From Ophiostoma sp. CBS 140.51 (Eukaryota; Ascomycota; Sordariomycetes; Ophiostomatales; Ophiostomataceae): a DNA stretch of 64,000 nucleotides. The notes beneath the pieces are model-generated. The model had not been told where the DNA came from. It made no database searches and saw only the letters and a list, made by a program, of their open reading frames with translations. Positions 42,686 to 53,803 of this stretch are shown piece after piece. The stretch covers positions 87,402 through 151,401 of the forward strand of contig JANSLP010000056.1 of NCBI GenBank assembly GCA_029298735.1, given 5' to 3'. The position numbers were made by a program, and so were the translations under genes. Every line of letters begins with the position of its first letter. The first letter of the stretch is position 1.

Positions 42686-43157
42686 CTAAGCAGACGCTTG
42701 TTGCTGCTGCTGCTGCAGGTACTGGTAGCCAAAGTAGGCAACGGCACCACCAATGGCCAGGAACGCGTACAGACCAATGCCCATGCCGGCAGCATCCGTC
42801 TGCGCCTTGGGCGCAACAGCACCGGTCGCGTGGCTCGACGGGCTCGGGTCGCCGGCTTGCCGCTTCAGTGTGCCGACAAGCAGCTGCTCCAGCGTCTCGC
42901 GCGCCTCGTCGCTGTGGCCGACATCCTCAAAGGCCTCGGTGGCGTCCTGGCCGCCAACGTCCAGCAGGACCTCCTCGCCGCCGCTGCAGGTGTTAGTGGG
43001 ATGCAATTTATCTGCCTCGAGTGGACGGGGGTACATACGGATGCTCATCGATAAACTTGGTGGAGTCGTAGACCTTGTCGTGGATGACGAGGAACAGGTC
43101 CTTGCTGGTGTTGTGCTCAGCAACGTCCTGGTAGGTGTACTCCTTGGTGGCGGCCAT
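42686..43157 (-). CDS. cyb5: Cytochrome b5
   Basis: Haem electron carrier on the ER membrane that feeds fatty-acid desaturases, sterol enzymes and some P450s. Coding order: 43157-43039, then 42983-42686; 138 residues. The 55-nt intron (GTATGT donor, CACTAAC branch, CTGCAG acceptor) falls inside the haem motif. Start MAATKEYTYQDVAEHNT. The two axial haem ligands are His39 in EHPGGEE and His63 in VGHSDEAR. A flexible Pro/Ser/Ala linker (about 85-105) leads to one C-terminal membrane span (GIGLYAFLAIGGAVAYFGY) and a short tail QYLQQQQQQASA. This is the usual tail-anchored layout and length. The poly-Gln at the end is a small oddity. Confidence 0.95.
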
Positions 43158-45494
43158 TGTGGATGTGAGAAGGCGGTGGTGATAAGGGGGAAGGTCGAAA
43201 AAAAGAAGAGAGGCGAGATCGAAGAGATTGAAGATGCGCGTTAGGAGATCGTCGAGACGAGAAGGAGGAAGAAGGTCGAAAAGTCGAGGACGAAGACGCA
43301 GACGAAAAGTTCACGAGTGGAAGGCGGTCAAGTTGGATGTGAGAAGAAAGAAGTTCGAGAAGAGACGAATGGAAGAAGAGGACAGGAAGAAAAGAAACCG
43401 AAAGAAAAAAAAAGAATTAAAAAAAAATAGGGAAGGCCAAATCGATAGCGCAGGTGCAGAGCGCAAAAAAGGGGCCGCCGACTAAGAAAATTACAGAAGG
43501 AAACAACAGTTCAGGGGTGTGAGGTGCGCGCGCCGTGGTTGGGAAGGAGCAATGGGCGGAGGGTGTTGGGTGGATCGGCGCGTGGAGGTTGTTCAGGTCC
43601 CAGGGTGCCTGTCTCGTTGGGAAAGAGCCTGCGGGTGGTCGATTGTTCACTGTCAAAGATAGCGCAAGGACAACGTATTCGTTCCCGCCCAGCAAAAGGA
43701 ACAGAGCCATTCGCATGTGGGCGAGCTCTAAAAACGGGATTCATTAAAGGGAAATAACAGAAATCGAGCTGCTGGGATTGGCCAGGGCCGCGTTGGGTGG
43801 GAAGGAGCTAGGGGGGTCCTTGATACCTCCGGGGCAACAGTACCCCCAAAACGTCGAGATAGGCAGGCACTCTCCACTGGTCTCCAGGCACTTCAGGGCC
43901 TAGAAAAACGTATGACCACGGAAGGTAACGGCAATTCTGTCCTTTGGCTCTGGGCAAAAGCACGGGCCAGTTTCGCGACTTCCCCAATTTTTACAAGAAG
44001 TGGGTCTTTCGAGAGGGGACTGGTCTTGTAACAACCAGCAAGCCCAGACAAACCTTTCACAATTCCAGGACTAAAACTGCAGCCCGGAACTGTTTGACGG
44101 GAAGGGAGCTGTTCTTGTCTGACAGTATTTTGCCCGTTTCCCGCTCACAAGCCAGCTGTTTGCCATTCTATTGTGCCGGTCGGGTTTTGTCTGATTGGCA
44201 GATCACCGAGGCGGAGAGATGGGGAAAGGCCACGGGCGATTCCCAGCGAAGATACAGCGAAGATGTTATCCATCCGTTGGAAACAGTTGGCAGAAGGGCT
44301 GTACTTAAAGGGAGGTGAGTCCGTTACAATAATGTTTTTTTAGACTGACAGAAACTGGAGGCCGTCGTCTTGAGCACACGACTCTGACTCTGCCCATCGT
44401 TCTTTCCTTCTTTACTCTATCTTCTCTCGTGGAAGCTGCCGGCCAGGCTCCACTGAAATACAGTGACTTTGGTATCAAGTGTTATCGCCGATGGAGGCGG
44501 AGTATCTTTGCTGTGGACGGAGTATCTACACAGGTCACCACACCGTCAACATACTTCTATTTCAAGCCGTTCTCTTCTTGCAGTCATCTCTTCCTTTAAT
44601 TGTCACGTTCAGACGGCCCATCCGTCGTATGTCGTTTCTGCCTCAAAGGCTCACAGGACCTGTGAAACGGAGCACTACTTTCCTTTGTACCTGCTGGTCG
44701 TTCCTGGTCGCTCCTGCCCTGCATTTGACTTTTGGTCTGTACTGGCGGACTTCCGGGAAGAGCTTATCCACCTCCCCTCTCAGCCTCCCACAACACTCCC
44801 GTCCCGCACGTACCTTCCCCAGTCTTGGTGCTTTTGGTGCCTTTTACTAGACTTTGTGGGTATATATTTACCTTGCGGCCGCCACGTTTGCATGTCCTGC
44901 AGACCAGTTATTTTTTAAGCTGTGTTTCTTTTTCCGGGGAATTGTGCCAGCCATACTAGGAGGAACATGCAAAAAGGGGTGTGGTGACCGTCAAAAAGCC
45001 CAGATAACTTACTATCAGGCTCCATAAACCTGCAAGTTGTATCAGGTAAAGCTATGCAGAATGCAAGTGGCGTATTCAACGTCCGCTGCATGCCTTTTGC
45101 ATGCTTTGATCTTCCACGCCTTTCATACACTTCTGTAGCATCTTCCCTCCCCCCTGCTGCTCCAACCTGCCCCTCCGGTTGTTCGGCGTATCGGTCTTGC
45201 GGCTATTCTTGGTTGTGCACGAGTCGTTTAGATCGTCTGGAACTGACTCATATGCTTTCATGTTGCACATACTTTTCATATTGGTTGCCACTTGTCTGGT
45301 TCTCAATTGGTTCTCTTTACACGTCTTCACAGCCTTTGGTCGTTTCTCAGCCTTGTCACTATACATTCGTTACTCTTGGCATATATGTGCAATTCCATCT
45401 CATGTCGTATTTTCGTGAAACCTATTCCAGACTCTCGCTTCTATCGCTCATCTAACGAGAAGGACTGCTCCGTCCGGTTGCAGTGTTTCGTGGT
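43158..45494. other. 2.3-kb intergenic region
   Basis: From 43160 to about 43480 the + strand is purine-rich (pyrimidine-rich leader of cytochrome b5). The rest is mixed, with scattered open frames (43944-44318, 44463-44918, 45054-45455) that show no codon bias, domain or splice pattern I can defend. Confidence 0.45.
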
Positions 45495-46490
45495 CTACCT
45501 CCGCCCGCCGGCACCACCGCCAATGTCCTGTCCCAGCCGGTAGCTCGCCACCTTGTCCCACTCAATCTTTTGCCGCGTCACCGGCAGCTGCCGCCGCAGG
45601 CCCTTGAACGCGCCCTCGCTGAGCGACAAAAACTTCTTGTTGAGCTCTTCTTGGTAGGCCTTTTCGAGCGACGCAATCTCGCGGGCCAGTGCCGATCCGC
45701 TGCCGCCGGACACGGTGGCCGACTGCGGTTTATCGGTGAGCAGTCTCACGTTTCCATCCTCGTAGTAGTGCACGTCGACGCGAATGTTTCCTTCGAGGCT
45801 GCCGGAAGACGGATCGTAGACGTAGCGCGACCGCCAGCGGCCGTTCCAAAAGTTCTGCGGGCTGTACTTGTTGCTGACGATGAGGATGGCAATCTTGGAG
45901 TCGTTGTCGATGGGGTAGACGCCGAACGCGGGGCGTTCGTAGTGGTCCTTGACGTAGGTGGCCAGGGACTTGAGGGTGGAAGAGCTGTAGTAGTCAGAGT
46001 TAGCGACGAGGGACGAGCGAGCGAGCAAAGCGAGCGTAGTGAGGAGCTCGGGCAGAGTAAGAAACGAGCGCAGCGAGGACACAAAAAACGTACGCGAGGT
46101 CGTTGTCGACCGAGTGGCTCTGGGCGGCGCTGGCCTTTTGGGTGCGGTGGTCAAACGAGAAGCTGGTGGCGCTCGAAGGGTCGTAGTAGCGGGAGTCGTC
46201 GCTGGGGTCGACACGGCTGTCGGCGCTGACAATAGCGGGCTGACTTCCCGATGCACTGCCGGGCAGCTGGACGGTCGCAAACTGCTCTTCGTTGTACTTG
46301 GCAAAGGCCGGGGAGAGGTTGTCGAAGAGCTTGGGCTTGCCGAGCGTGAGGGACTCGATGTCGGCGATGACGCTGGCGAGCTGTGTCCACAGGGTTAGTA
46401 TTCGGTCCTGTCATCCGTCAGAAGAGTGGTGCATACCTCGCCCGGCGGTGCACCCTCGACAAACGAGGACACAATCTCAGAGTCGGACAT
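45495..46490 (-). CDS. cap1: F-actin-capping protein subunit alpha (Cap1)
   Basis: With the beta subunit it caps actin-filament barbed ends, at cortical patches and hyphal tips. Coding order: 46490-46437, 46380-46094, 45984-45495; 276 residues. Start MSDSEIVSSFVEGAPPGE, then LASVIADIESL after the first 56-nt intron. Hallmarks: DNLSPAFAKYNEEQF in the N-terminal half, the alpha-subunit signature around FGVYPIDNDSKIAILIVS and NKYSPQNFWNGRWRSRY, and the C-terminal actin-binding tentacle FKGLRRQLPVTRQKIEW with YRLGQDIGGG. The second intron (45985-46093, 109 nt) is unusually purine-rich on the + strand but has a good branch site (CGCTAAC in coding sense) and TACAG acceptor. All joins keep frame; gene intact. 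Confidence 0.95.
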
Positions 46491-47146
46491 GTCGGAGAGA
46501 GACGGGGGAAGAAAAGGAGTCGGTCGAGTTGTTGATGTCGCCGTCGATAATAAACAATCGCTAAACGAGAAGACGAAAGAACGAAGAACGAAAGAAAGTC
46601 GCTGGCAATTGCGCTTCGCCGATGGATGGATGTCGTGGGTAGACGTCGCAAGCTCCAACGTTTAAAGGGGGCTGATGAGATTCGATGGTCGATGCACTTG
46701 CCTTGCTTGCCGCGAAGGTCCGATGCGGGGCAAGACTATGAGACTATGTGAGAGACGAGAGGGGCGGGAAGGCTGCCGCCAATCCAGTCCCCAATCGAGC
46801 CAGTCCAGGGCCTGGAACTACGAAAGAACCGTAAGAGCGCCCCCATATTTTCGCACCAACAGCCTGGTCCAAGTCGTCCAATAGCGCTGTGGAATCGCCG
46901 CATCTCGGCTTAAAACGCATAAATAGGTTGAAACACCTGAGTGGCCAGCTCCTTCCCTCTCACAAAAGTACATAATATTCAAAAACAATGTTAAGGATAA
47001 TACCTGTATAAAAACATCTTACACGAGTCTCGCTCTTTCAATTCATTGATTTCGCACGGGAATGCATTCTGCTTCCCACTCTGTCTCTCGCTGAATACTG
47101 TAATGCATCATAAGCCGCTCTACAAATCCATACAAATCCACTCCAT
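46491..47146. other. Intergenic region between cap1 and the E1-beta gene
   Basis: Leader of cap1 and 3' region of the next minus-strand gene. No gene seen. Confidence 0.5.
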
Positions 47147-48530
47147 CTAATACTCCATCGACGTCTTGATCGCATCGTATATTCCTGTAATTTGTTAGTA
47201 TTCGTCCACTCTTAGTCAGATCATAGGACACCGTGTTTGACTTACTCGCAACATCCGGGACGTTAAACTTCTCAAAGGCCAGGGGCATATGTGTGCTCCA
47301 GCCAGCAACACGCATCACCGGCGCCTCCAGCCGGTTGAACGTGCCCGAGTCCTCCTGGATCGTCGCCGCCACCTCGGCACCCACGCCCTGGTTCACCATC
47401 GACTCGTGCACCACAATCGACCGGCCCGTCTTGCGCACGCTGTTGAGCACCGTCTCCTTGTCCCACGGGTAGATGGTGCGCAGGTCAATCAGCTCCACGC
47501 TAAAGTTGCCGTTCTTGCCCTTGCTCTTGAAGTCGGCCTCGGCCTGCTTGATGGCAGCCATGCAGTTGTACAGTGGCTGGCCGTACGAGATAATGGTGAC
47601 ATCAGCACCCTCCTTCAAAATCTCGGCCTTGGACAGTGGCAGCTCGTACGCATCAACGGGGACCTGCTCGACGGCGGCACGGTACAGAATCTTGGGCTCC
47701 AAAAAGACGACGGGGTCATTGCTGCGGATCGCCGCCAACAGCAGACCCTTGGCTTGCAGGGGGGACCGCGGCAGCACAACACGTAGACCAGGAATGTGCG
47801 TGAACAAGCTCTCGGGCGACTGCGAGTGGTACAACGCACCGTGGCCGACAACACCGCACGGCATACGCACCGTCAGGCCGCCGACGTGGCGGCCGTTGCC
47901 TCCATCGCGGTACCGGAACTTGGCGGCCTCGTTCACCAGCTGGTCAAAGGCCGGGTAGACGTAGTCGGCAAACTGTATCTCGGCAATGGGTCGCATCCCC
48001 TCGGCGGCCAGGCCAATCGCGAAACCCATGATGCCCTGCTCACTGAGCGGCGTGTTAAAGACGCGCTCGTCACCATAGGTGTCCTTCAAGTTCATGGAGC
48101 AGCGGAACACGCCGCCAAACGCCACGTCTTCGCCAAACAGCAGCACGCTCTCGTCTTCCGCCAGGGCAATCGACATGGCGTCGTTGATGGCCTGGTACAG
48201 GTTCATGCGCTTCGTGGCGCCGCCGCGAATGTCAGCGGGCAGCTCCGTGTTGCTCAGAGCCGCCTGGGAAGTGTGCGCAAGAAGAGGCGTCGTACCGTAG
48301 TCGATTGGCAGGTTGAGACGGGCATTGGCGGGTGCCGCGGACGAGTAGGCGCGACGGGAGATGGAGGGAGAGGAAGATGAGAGGGTCTGTGGTTGTTGTC
48401 GCCGTCTTGTCGAGAAGAAGGACTGTGATACTGTCGTTGTCGTTGCGGCTGCAGAAAGAGACTGGCTGGATTGGCTCGAGGCAGCGGCACGGAGCACGCG
48501 CCGTGGCAGGGAGGCGGATGTAATCTTCAT
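47147..48530 (-). CDS. BCKDHB: 2-oxoisovalerate dehydrogenase E1 subunit beta, mitochondrial
   Basis: Beta subunit of the thiamine-diphosphate E1 of the branched-chain 2-oxoacid dehydrogenase complex, breaking down Val, Leu and Ile keto acids in mitochondria. Coding order: 48530-47246, then 47184-47147; 440 residues. The first ~70 residues are Ser/Arg/Ala-rich without acidic residues, a good mitochondrial presequence. The transketolase pyrimidine-binding domain follows: MNLYQAINDAMSIALAE, LLFGEDVAFGGVFRC, SEQGIMGFAIGLAAEGMRPIAEIQFADY, RMPCGVVGHGALYHSQSPE. The C-terminal domain has IDLRTIYPWDKETV, VNQGVGAEVAA and FEKFNVPDVARIYDAI. Residues such as GGLTVRMPCG...HGALYHSQ separate it from pyruvate dehydrogenase E1-beta. 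The 61-nt last intron (GTAAGT, ACTAAC, ACAG) leaves a 38-nt final exon ending IKTSMEY; reading through the intron would replace this end. Intact. Confidence 0.93.
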
Positions 48531-50070
48531 TGTATCGGTTGTTTGCGTACTAAAGTCGGGTTGTCTTCTCAGTTCATGTATAGAAATGACATGTAGAGTC
48601 GACACGTCGTCAATTGAGATATGACTGATGGGAAAAGGAATAAGAATGAAGAATCTCAGGAGGTCATTTTGCTTGGGGAAAGTATTGCTCGGGGAAGCTG
48701 AGATCAAGGAAAGAGCCAATGTGCCAGTAGAGCCGACGGTCAGCACAGAAAGGGAAGGAGAACGTCTAGTTGCGGCTTATGTCGGCTTTGAGCGGCGTAG
48801 TGTTCCTGGCGCGCCCTTTCGTCACTGTTTTGGGGAGCTTGGGCACTCTTTCCCCTTGTTTTGCAGTGAGCCAGCCGCCTAAAAGTGGAGCGTGCCACCC
48901 AAATGGTGCCCTGGAGCCGACACCTGCCAAAACGAAGAACATGGGGAAGCCGCGACCGTCGACTGTTTGACTCGGTCTAAAATCGAGGTGAAAGATAGAC
49001 CGTTCGGGTAGGCGCGATTGAGTGTACTTGTACGCCAATTTGGAAGGAGGCTCTTGGGCCGACATGGCTTCTATCAAAGTATTAAAGTCGGGCATTTCCT
49101 CTCTTTACAACAGATCCGATTAACGATACCGACGTTGATTACAGATACATTGCGAGGCATACGGCTTTCGGCTTACAAGAAGAGAGAAACCCTTTCAACG
49201 GCTTAGTGCCGTAACAGCCTTCTCCAGATCGCTGTCATATTGAGGTCGGAGACTTACAAGCTGCCGCGGCCCGGTCCAGATCTGATTGATTGAGCGCGGC
49301 TGCCACAGTAGAAAGAACAATCATACTCAAGAAGACAATGCGATGATATCTTATATGGCAATATATCGCAGTTCATAAATGAGATGCAGGCCAGTGGAGG
49401 ACTCAAGAAGTCGCTTGAATGCGCGTCCTCTTCCATTGTCCATTTATCGACTTTCTTGTTTACCGCCCAAGAACTTGGTAATACGAGAAGCCTCATCTCG
49501 ACGCAATCAATTACGCAGCTCCAAGTCTTGCAAAAAGCAAATGCCCCAATAAACACGAATAAAAGGCCACGATACGTAATTTCCGGCACTTTGTGCCGTG
49601 GATTTTGTGTAATGGGCTGCATGGACATTTTATATGGGAAGGTGCGATTAGATTGTTGCTGGGGCAACTTGCCGCTTGCGTGGCACAGGGGCATGGCATC
49701 TCCACCCAAACAATTGGCAGGAGCGACCTGCCAATGACGAAGCGCAAGGCCGCCAAACCCAAGAAAACCCAGCAAACCCAGAAAAGCCAGATTGAGACAC
49801 AAAATGGAAGCTACGCTATGATCGCTTCTAGTTTCTTGGCACGCACCTCTGTCACTGTCACGAGCTGAGAAGGGAAGCTTTTCAAGACAGGAAGTCGCGT
49901 CCCACGATTTGCAGTGTTTTGCATCACTGCCGTACTTTGCTGCACCTTACTCGAGGAATGCAACCACTTCCACCTCATTCCATCGTCGAGGAAGGCACTT
50001 TACCCAACACCCCACCATACACCCGACACTGATACGACCTCATATTCCTGCGCACATTCCTTCGACACCG
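48531..50070. other. 1.5-kb divergent intergenic region
   Basis: Lies between divergently transcribed E1-beta (-) and GH5 (+) genes and so carries both promoters. It contains a perfect 9-bp hairpin at 49713-49735 (ATTGGCAGG/CCTGCCAAT, loop AGCGA) and a short (AAACCCA)-like run at 49755-49785. No coding signal. Confidence 0.5.
49713..49735. repeat. 9-bp perfect hairpin in shared promoter region
   Basis: ATTGGCAGG (49713-49721) and CCTGCCAAT (49727-49735) flank AGCGA. Both arms contain a CCAAT/ATTGG box, so the symmetry may reflect paired CCAAT-binding sites rather than an RNA hairpin. Confidence 0.6.
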
Positions 50071-52868
50071 ATGCCGGCTTACGACTCGGACGGGTATCGC
50101 GAGTCCGGCGACCGAGACCGACGACGCCACCGGTCACAAAGTGGCACACCCAAGAAACGACGATCACGGCCGCCCAGTAGCGGCGATGGTCGCGCCCGAC
50201 GCGGCACGAGTTCCCATACGTTATCGGCGGATGCGCTGGCGCAACTAAACGCCAGTGCTGCTGCACCATTGAGCAGCGGCGACGGCAGCAGCGCACAGCC
50301 TCAACCGACGCGAGAGCGACGAGATCGAGGCGACCGCGAAGCCAGACGAGAAGACCGGCGAGAACGGGAAGACCGGCGAGAAAGGAGAGAGCGCCGCGAG
50401 AGACGAGACCGGCAAGAGGCTGAAGAGCGCGAGGCACGACGCGAGCGCGAAGAATTGAGAGAGAGGCGAGAACGAGAAGAAGGTCTGGGTCGCAAACCAA
50501 GTCGACGCGAAAGTACCGACCGCTATCGAGAAACCACCCGCCGTGAGAGCACCCGCCGCGAAAGCAGAGACCAAGACCGGGACCGATACGAGTCCTCACG
50601 AACACGGAGCGAAGAGCGGCGGCGGCGGCAACGACACGAACGAAGACGAGAAGAACGAGCTGGTGGTGGTGGCGGCCGTGAATCTGAACGCGAACGAGAC
50701 ACCGAAGACGAGCGGCGAGAACGGCACACTGAGCGCTATGACCGCTACGATCGATACGATCGTCATGACCGGCAAGGCAGGCGAGAGTCCACAGGCCGAC
50801 GAACATCCAAATACTACTACATTGACCACGAAGACGACCACGACGATGGATATGACCGAGTCGAGGCAGGCGGCGAGGCTGACCGGCGACACCGCTCGAA
50901 ACGCGATCGGCGGATACCCAGTGGCGCTGTGTTGGAGGAGGGCCGTTCACGAGGGCTCCGCAAGACCAGCGCTGGATACCGACACGATGCGACAGCTGCA
51001 GCTGCTGCCACGGCTGCTGGAGCCGCTGCAGGAGCTGCTGGCGGAGGGCTGTTTGGCAAGTTTAGGGGTCACCTACGAGGTGGCTTTGGCGGGCTGAGCA
51101 GTCGAGGCAGCAATAACAGCAGCAACTCTGGTCATACCATTGAAAAGGTCAAGGAGGAGCAGCTGTATTACTCAAAGCAGCGCCAAAAGTCGCCGTGGAC
51201 AAAGAAGAAGAAGCTATGTAAGTTGTGTCCTGTTCCACATTGCTCATTGTACCTGTCTAACACTTAATAGTGGTCTTCGGCGGCATCGGTGGAGCCATTT
51301 TGATCATCATCATTGCGGTCGTGGCTGTGGTTGTGAGCAAGAAGAAGAGTGGTGGCTCTTCATCATCCAGCTCATCGAGCAACTCAGGCTGCAGTGGCCT
51401 TGGCTGTATCTCACCTACTAGTATTCCATCCGGCGCACCATCATACCTAAATCCATACGTCTGGGTTTCCGTAACCGATTTCAACCTCACATATACCAAC
51501 GAAACGGTCGGCGGTCTGCCCATTATGGGCCTCAACACAAGCTACGACGACTCGGCCGCAGCCAACTCCAAGACGAAGCCTCTTAATGAGGCATGGGGCT
51601 CGTACGGCACGACACCAGCGAGAGGTGTCAACCTGGGCGGGTGGCTCTCCATTGAGCCCTTCATCACACCATCGCTGTTCAACTACAACTCGCGGCTCGG
51701 CATCATCGATGAATACACCCTATGTTCTTATCTGGGCACGGCAAAGTGCAGCAGCACGCTCGAGAATCATTACGCGTCGTTTGTGACGGAGTCGACGTTC
51801 CAGGAGATTGCCGCCGCAGGACTCGACCACGTCCGCATTCCCTTTTCCTACTGGGCGGTCGAGGTCTACGACGGTGACCCGTATCTGTACCGCACTAGCT
51901 GGCGGTACTTGTTGCGTGGCATCGAATGGGCTCGCAAGTACGGCCTTCGCGTCAACCTAGACCTTCACGGCCTCCCAGGCAGCCAAAACGGCTGGAACCA
52001 CAGTGGACGGCAGGGCGCCATCGGCTGGATGAATGGAACTGACGGTGACCTCAACGTGCAACGTTCACTCGACGTTCACGACAAGCTGTCACAATTCTTT
52101 GCGCAGCCTCGCTACAAGAACGTCATCTCGCACTATGGTCTAGCCAATGAGCCCCGCATGACATTCCTGTCTATGGCCTCGGTGATGAACTGGACGCAGA
52201 CCGCGGCAGCCCTAATCCGCAAGAACGGCGTCAACAACGAGACCATTATCGTCTTTGGCGACGGGTTTTGTGGTTTGGACAAGTGGCAGGGCCAGCCCAA
52301 CACCTACAATTTGGCGCTCGACGTCCACCAGTACGAAATTTTTAATAACGGCCAAATCGTCTACACCCACGAAGAAAAGATTACGTACGCCTGCAGCGGC
52401 TGGACAGCCCAGACCGAGCAGAGCATGGACACGTCCACTGGCTTCGGCCCCACCATCACCGCCGAATGGTCCCAGGCCGACACCGACTGCGCGCCCTACC
52501 TGGGCAATGTCGGCAACGGCAACCGCTGGACGGGCACGTACGATGTGGGCAATGCCTCCCTCAACGCCCTGACGCCCATGTGCCCCATGCAAAACTCGTC
52601 ATGCTCGTGCACCAATGCCAATGCCGACCCCAGCACCTACTCGGACATATACAAGCAGTTTTTGCTCACGTTTGCCGAAGCGCAGATGGACTCGTTTGAA
52701 AAGGGCTGGGGCTGGTGGTACTGGACGTGGGATACGGAGGCGGCGACGCAGTGGTCGTACAAGCAAGGCCTGGCGGCCGGTATTCTGCCGGCGGATGCGT
52801 CGACACGGTCGTTTTCGTGCTCGTCTAGCACGATACCGTCGTTTGACAGCTTGCCAGAGTATTATTGA
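50071..52868 (+). CDS. Membrane-anchored exo-1,3-beta-glucanase, GH5, with Arg-rich N-terminal region
   Basis: Cell-surface glucan 1,3-beta-glucosidase of the type II membrane class (A. nidulans ExgD-like). Exons 50071-51217 and 51271-52868 give 914 residues. Residues 1-383 are cytosolic and highly charged: Ser/Arg start (MPAYDSDGYRESGDRDRRRH), then a long Arg/Glu/Asp region with REDRRERR- and YDRYDR-type repeats, then an Ala/Gly stretch. One membrane span is at about 384-404 (VFGGIGGAILIIIIAVVAV), followed by a Ser-rich stalk. The GH5 domain shows RGVNLGGWLSIEPF, HVRIPFSYWAVE, NLDLHGLPGSQNGWNHSG, the acid/base Glu676 in GLANEPR and the nucleophile Glu781 in AEWSQADTD. The 53-nt intron sits exactly before the membrane span. 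The enzyme part is intact. The charged cytosolic region is very long (about 380 residues). Confidence 0.93.
51218..51270 (+). other. Intron before the membrane span of the GH5 gene
   Basis: GTAAGT donor, CTAAC branch near 51257-51261, ATAG acceptor. Splicing joins KKKKL to LVFGGIGG. It divides the charged cytosolic region from the membrane-plus-enzyme part, consistent with domain joining. Confidence 0.9.
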
Positions 52869-53506
52869 GGAGGGGTGAGAGAGGTGTTGGTATTTTGATT
52901 TTTGATTTTTGATTTTTTAAAGCATAACTTGCGATTTGTTTGATTTTTTCTGCATTTTCTGGCTTCCTTTGTAGCCATTTGTTTTGGCGTTCTCACATAT
53001 ATCAGGGGCGCATAGCAGCATAACAGCATGGCGACACATCATATACAATAGACTTGCTTTTTGCTCTTCATTTTCTTGCAATATACATAATATCTGAGTC
53101 AAAGCTGTCCTCTTGCTTGTTTTACCTTGCTTTTTTCTTTCACTTCGCTTTCTATCTTTTCGCACTCGTATCCCCTTTTGTAGGTTTTGCTGCTCGCTCC
53201 TGCCTCTTTTGTTGTTCACACCACCTTCTATTCTTACATGACGCCACATATGGCAGTGACCCAATGGTTCGGCTACAACCGAACCGGCCGAGACCCTTCT
53301 ATTTCGGGGTCTTTCCCCGCGATACTCACTGTCGACATTTTTAAGGTTAACCAGACCTGAGGCTAGATAACACCTTACCTTCAATATGTTGATAATGATA
53401 TGACAAGGGGAAAGACGTGTTCACGTAGATAAGAACAGCTACCTCTGTGCAGAATGGCTGCGTTATGTAGCTCATCAAAGTGTGCAGACATTAACAACAC
53501 AACAAC
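52869..53506. other. Intergenic region after the GH5 gene
   Basis: Begins with three copies of TTTTTGATT-like sequence (52891-52918), then T-rich 3' sequence. No gene seen. Confidence 0.45.
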
Positions 53507-53803
53507 ATGACGAAATACAACATCCCAGAGCAGATGGTTAAGGAGAGGGTGGAGCGGCTAGGGAAGCGAAAAGAGATTCTATCTGCCACGAGACTGAGAA
53601 GTGCAGCAGCCCAATATATAGACAATGCGCGGTCTATGATTGCCAGAGTTATGCAGCAGCATGCAGTTTACAACGAGTACCGAGTGGGCAGCCCACGGCG
53701 CAACACCTACAAGTCAAGACACGCAGCGGACGCAGAGGTCGAGAGCGATGTCGACGCCGTCCAGTCGCAGGCGGGCAACTCCGCGTTCAAGAACTACTTC
53801 TGA
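53507..53803 (+). CDS. Small open frame of unknown origin, fused in frame to the GH55 remnant
   Basis: 98 residues, MTKYNIPEQMVKERVERLGK to NSAFKNYF, ending at TGA. The first two thirds are basic and probably helical; they do not look like GH55. Straight after the stop, the same frame continues as PAPLVQVGAKKGQVGTV, which is GH55-like. It may be part of the same ruined gene or a foreign piece joined to it. Low confidence that it is expressed. Confidence 0.25.
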   Translation: MTKYNIPEQMVKERVERLGKRKEILSATRLRSAAAQYIDNARSMIARVMQQHAVYNEYRVGSPRRNTYKSRHAADAEVESDVDAVQSQAGNSAFKNYF

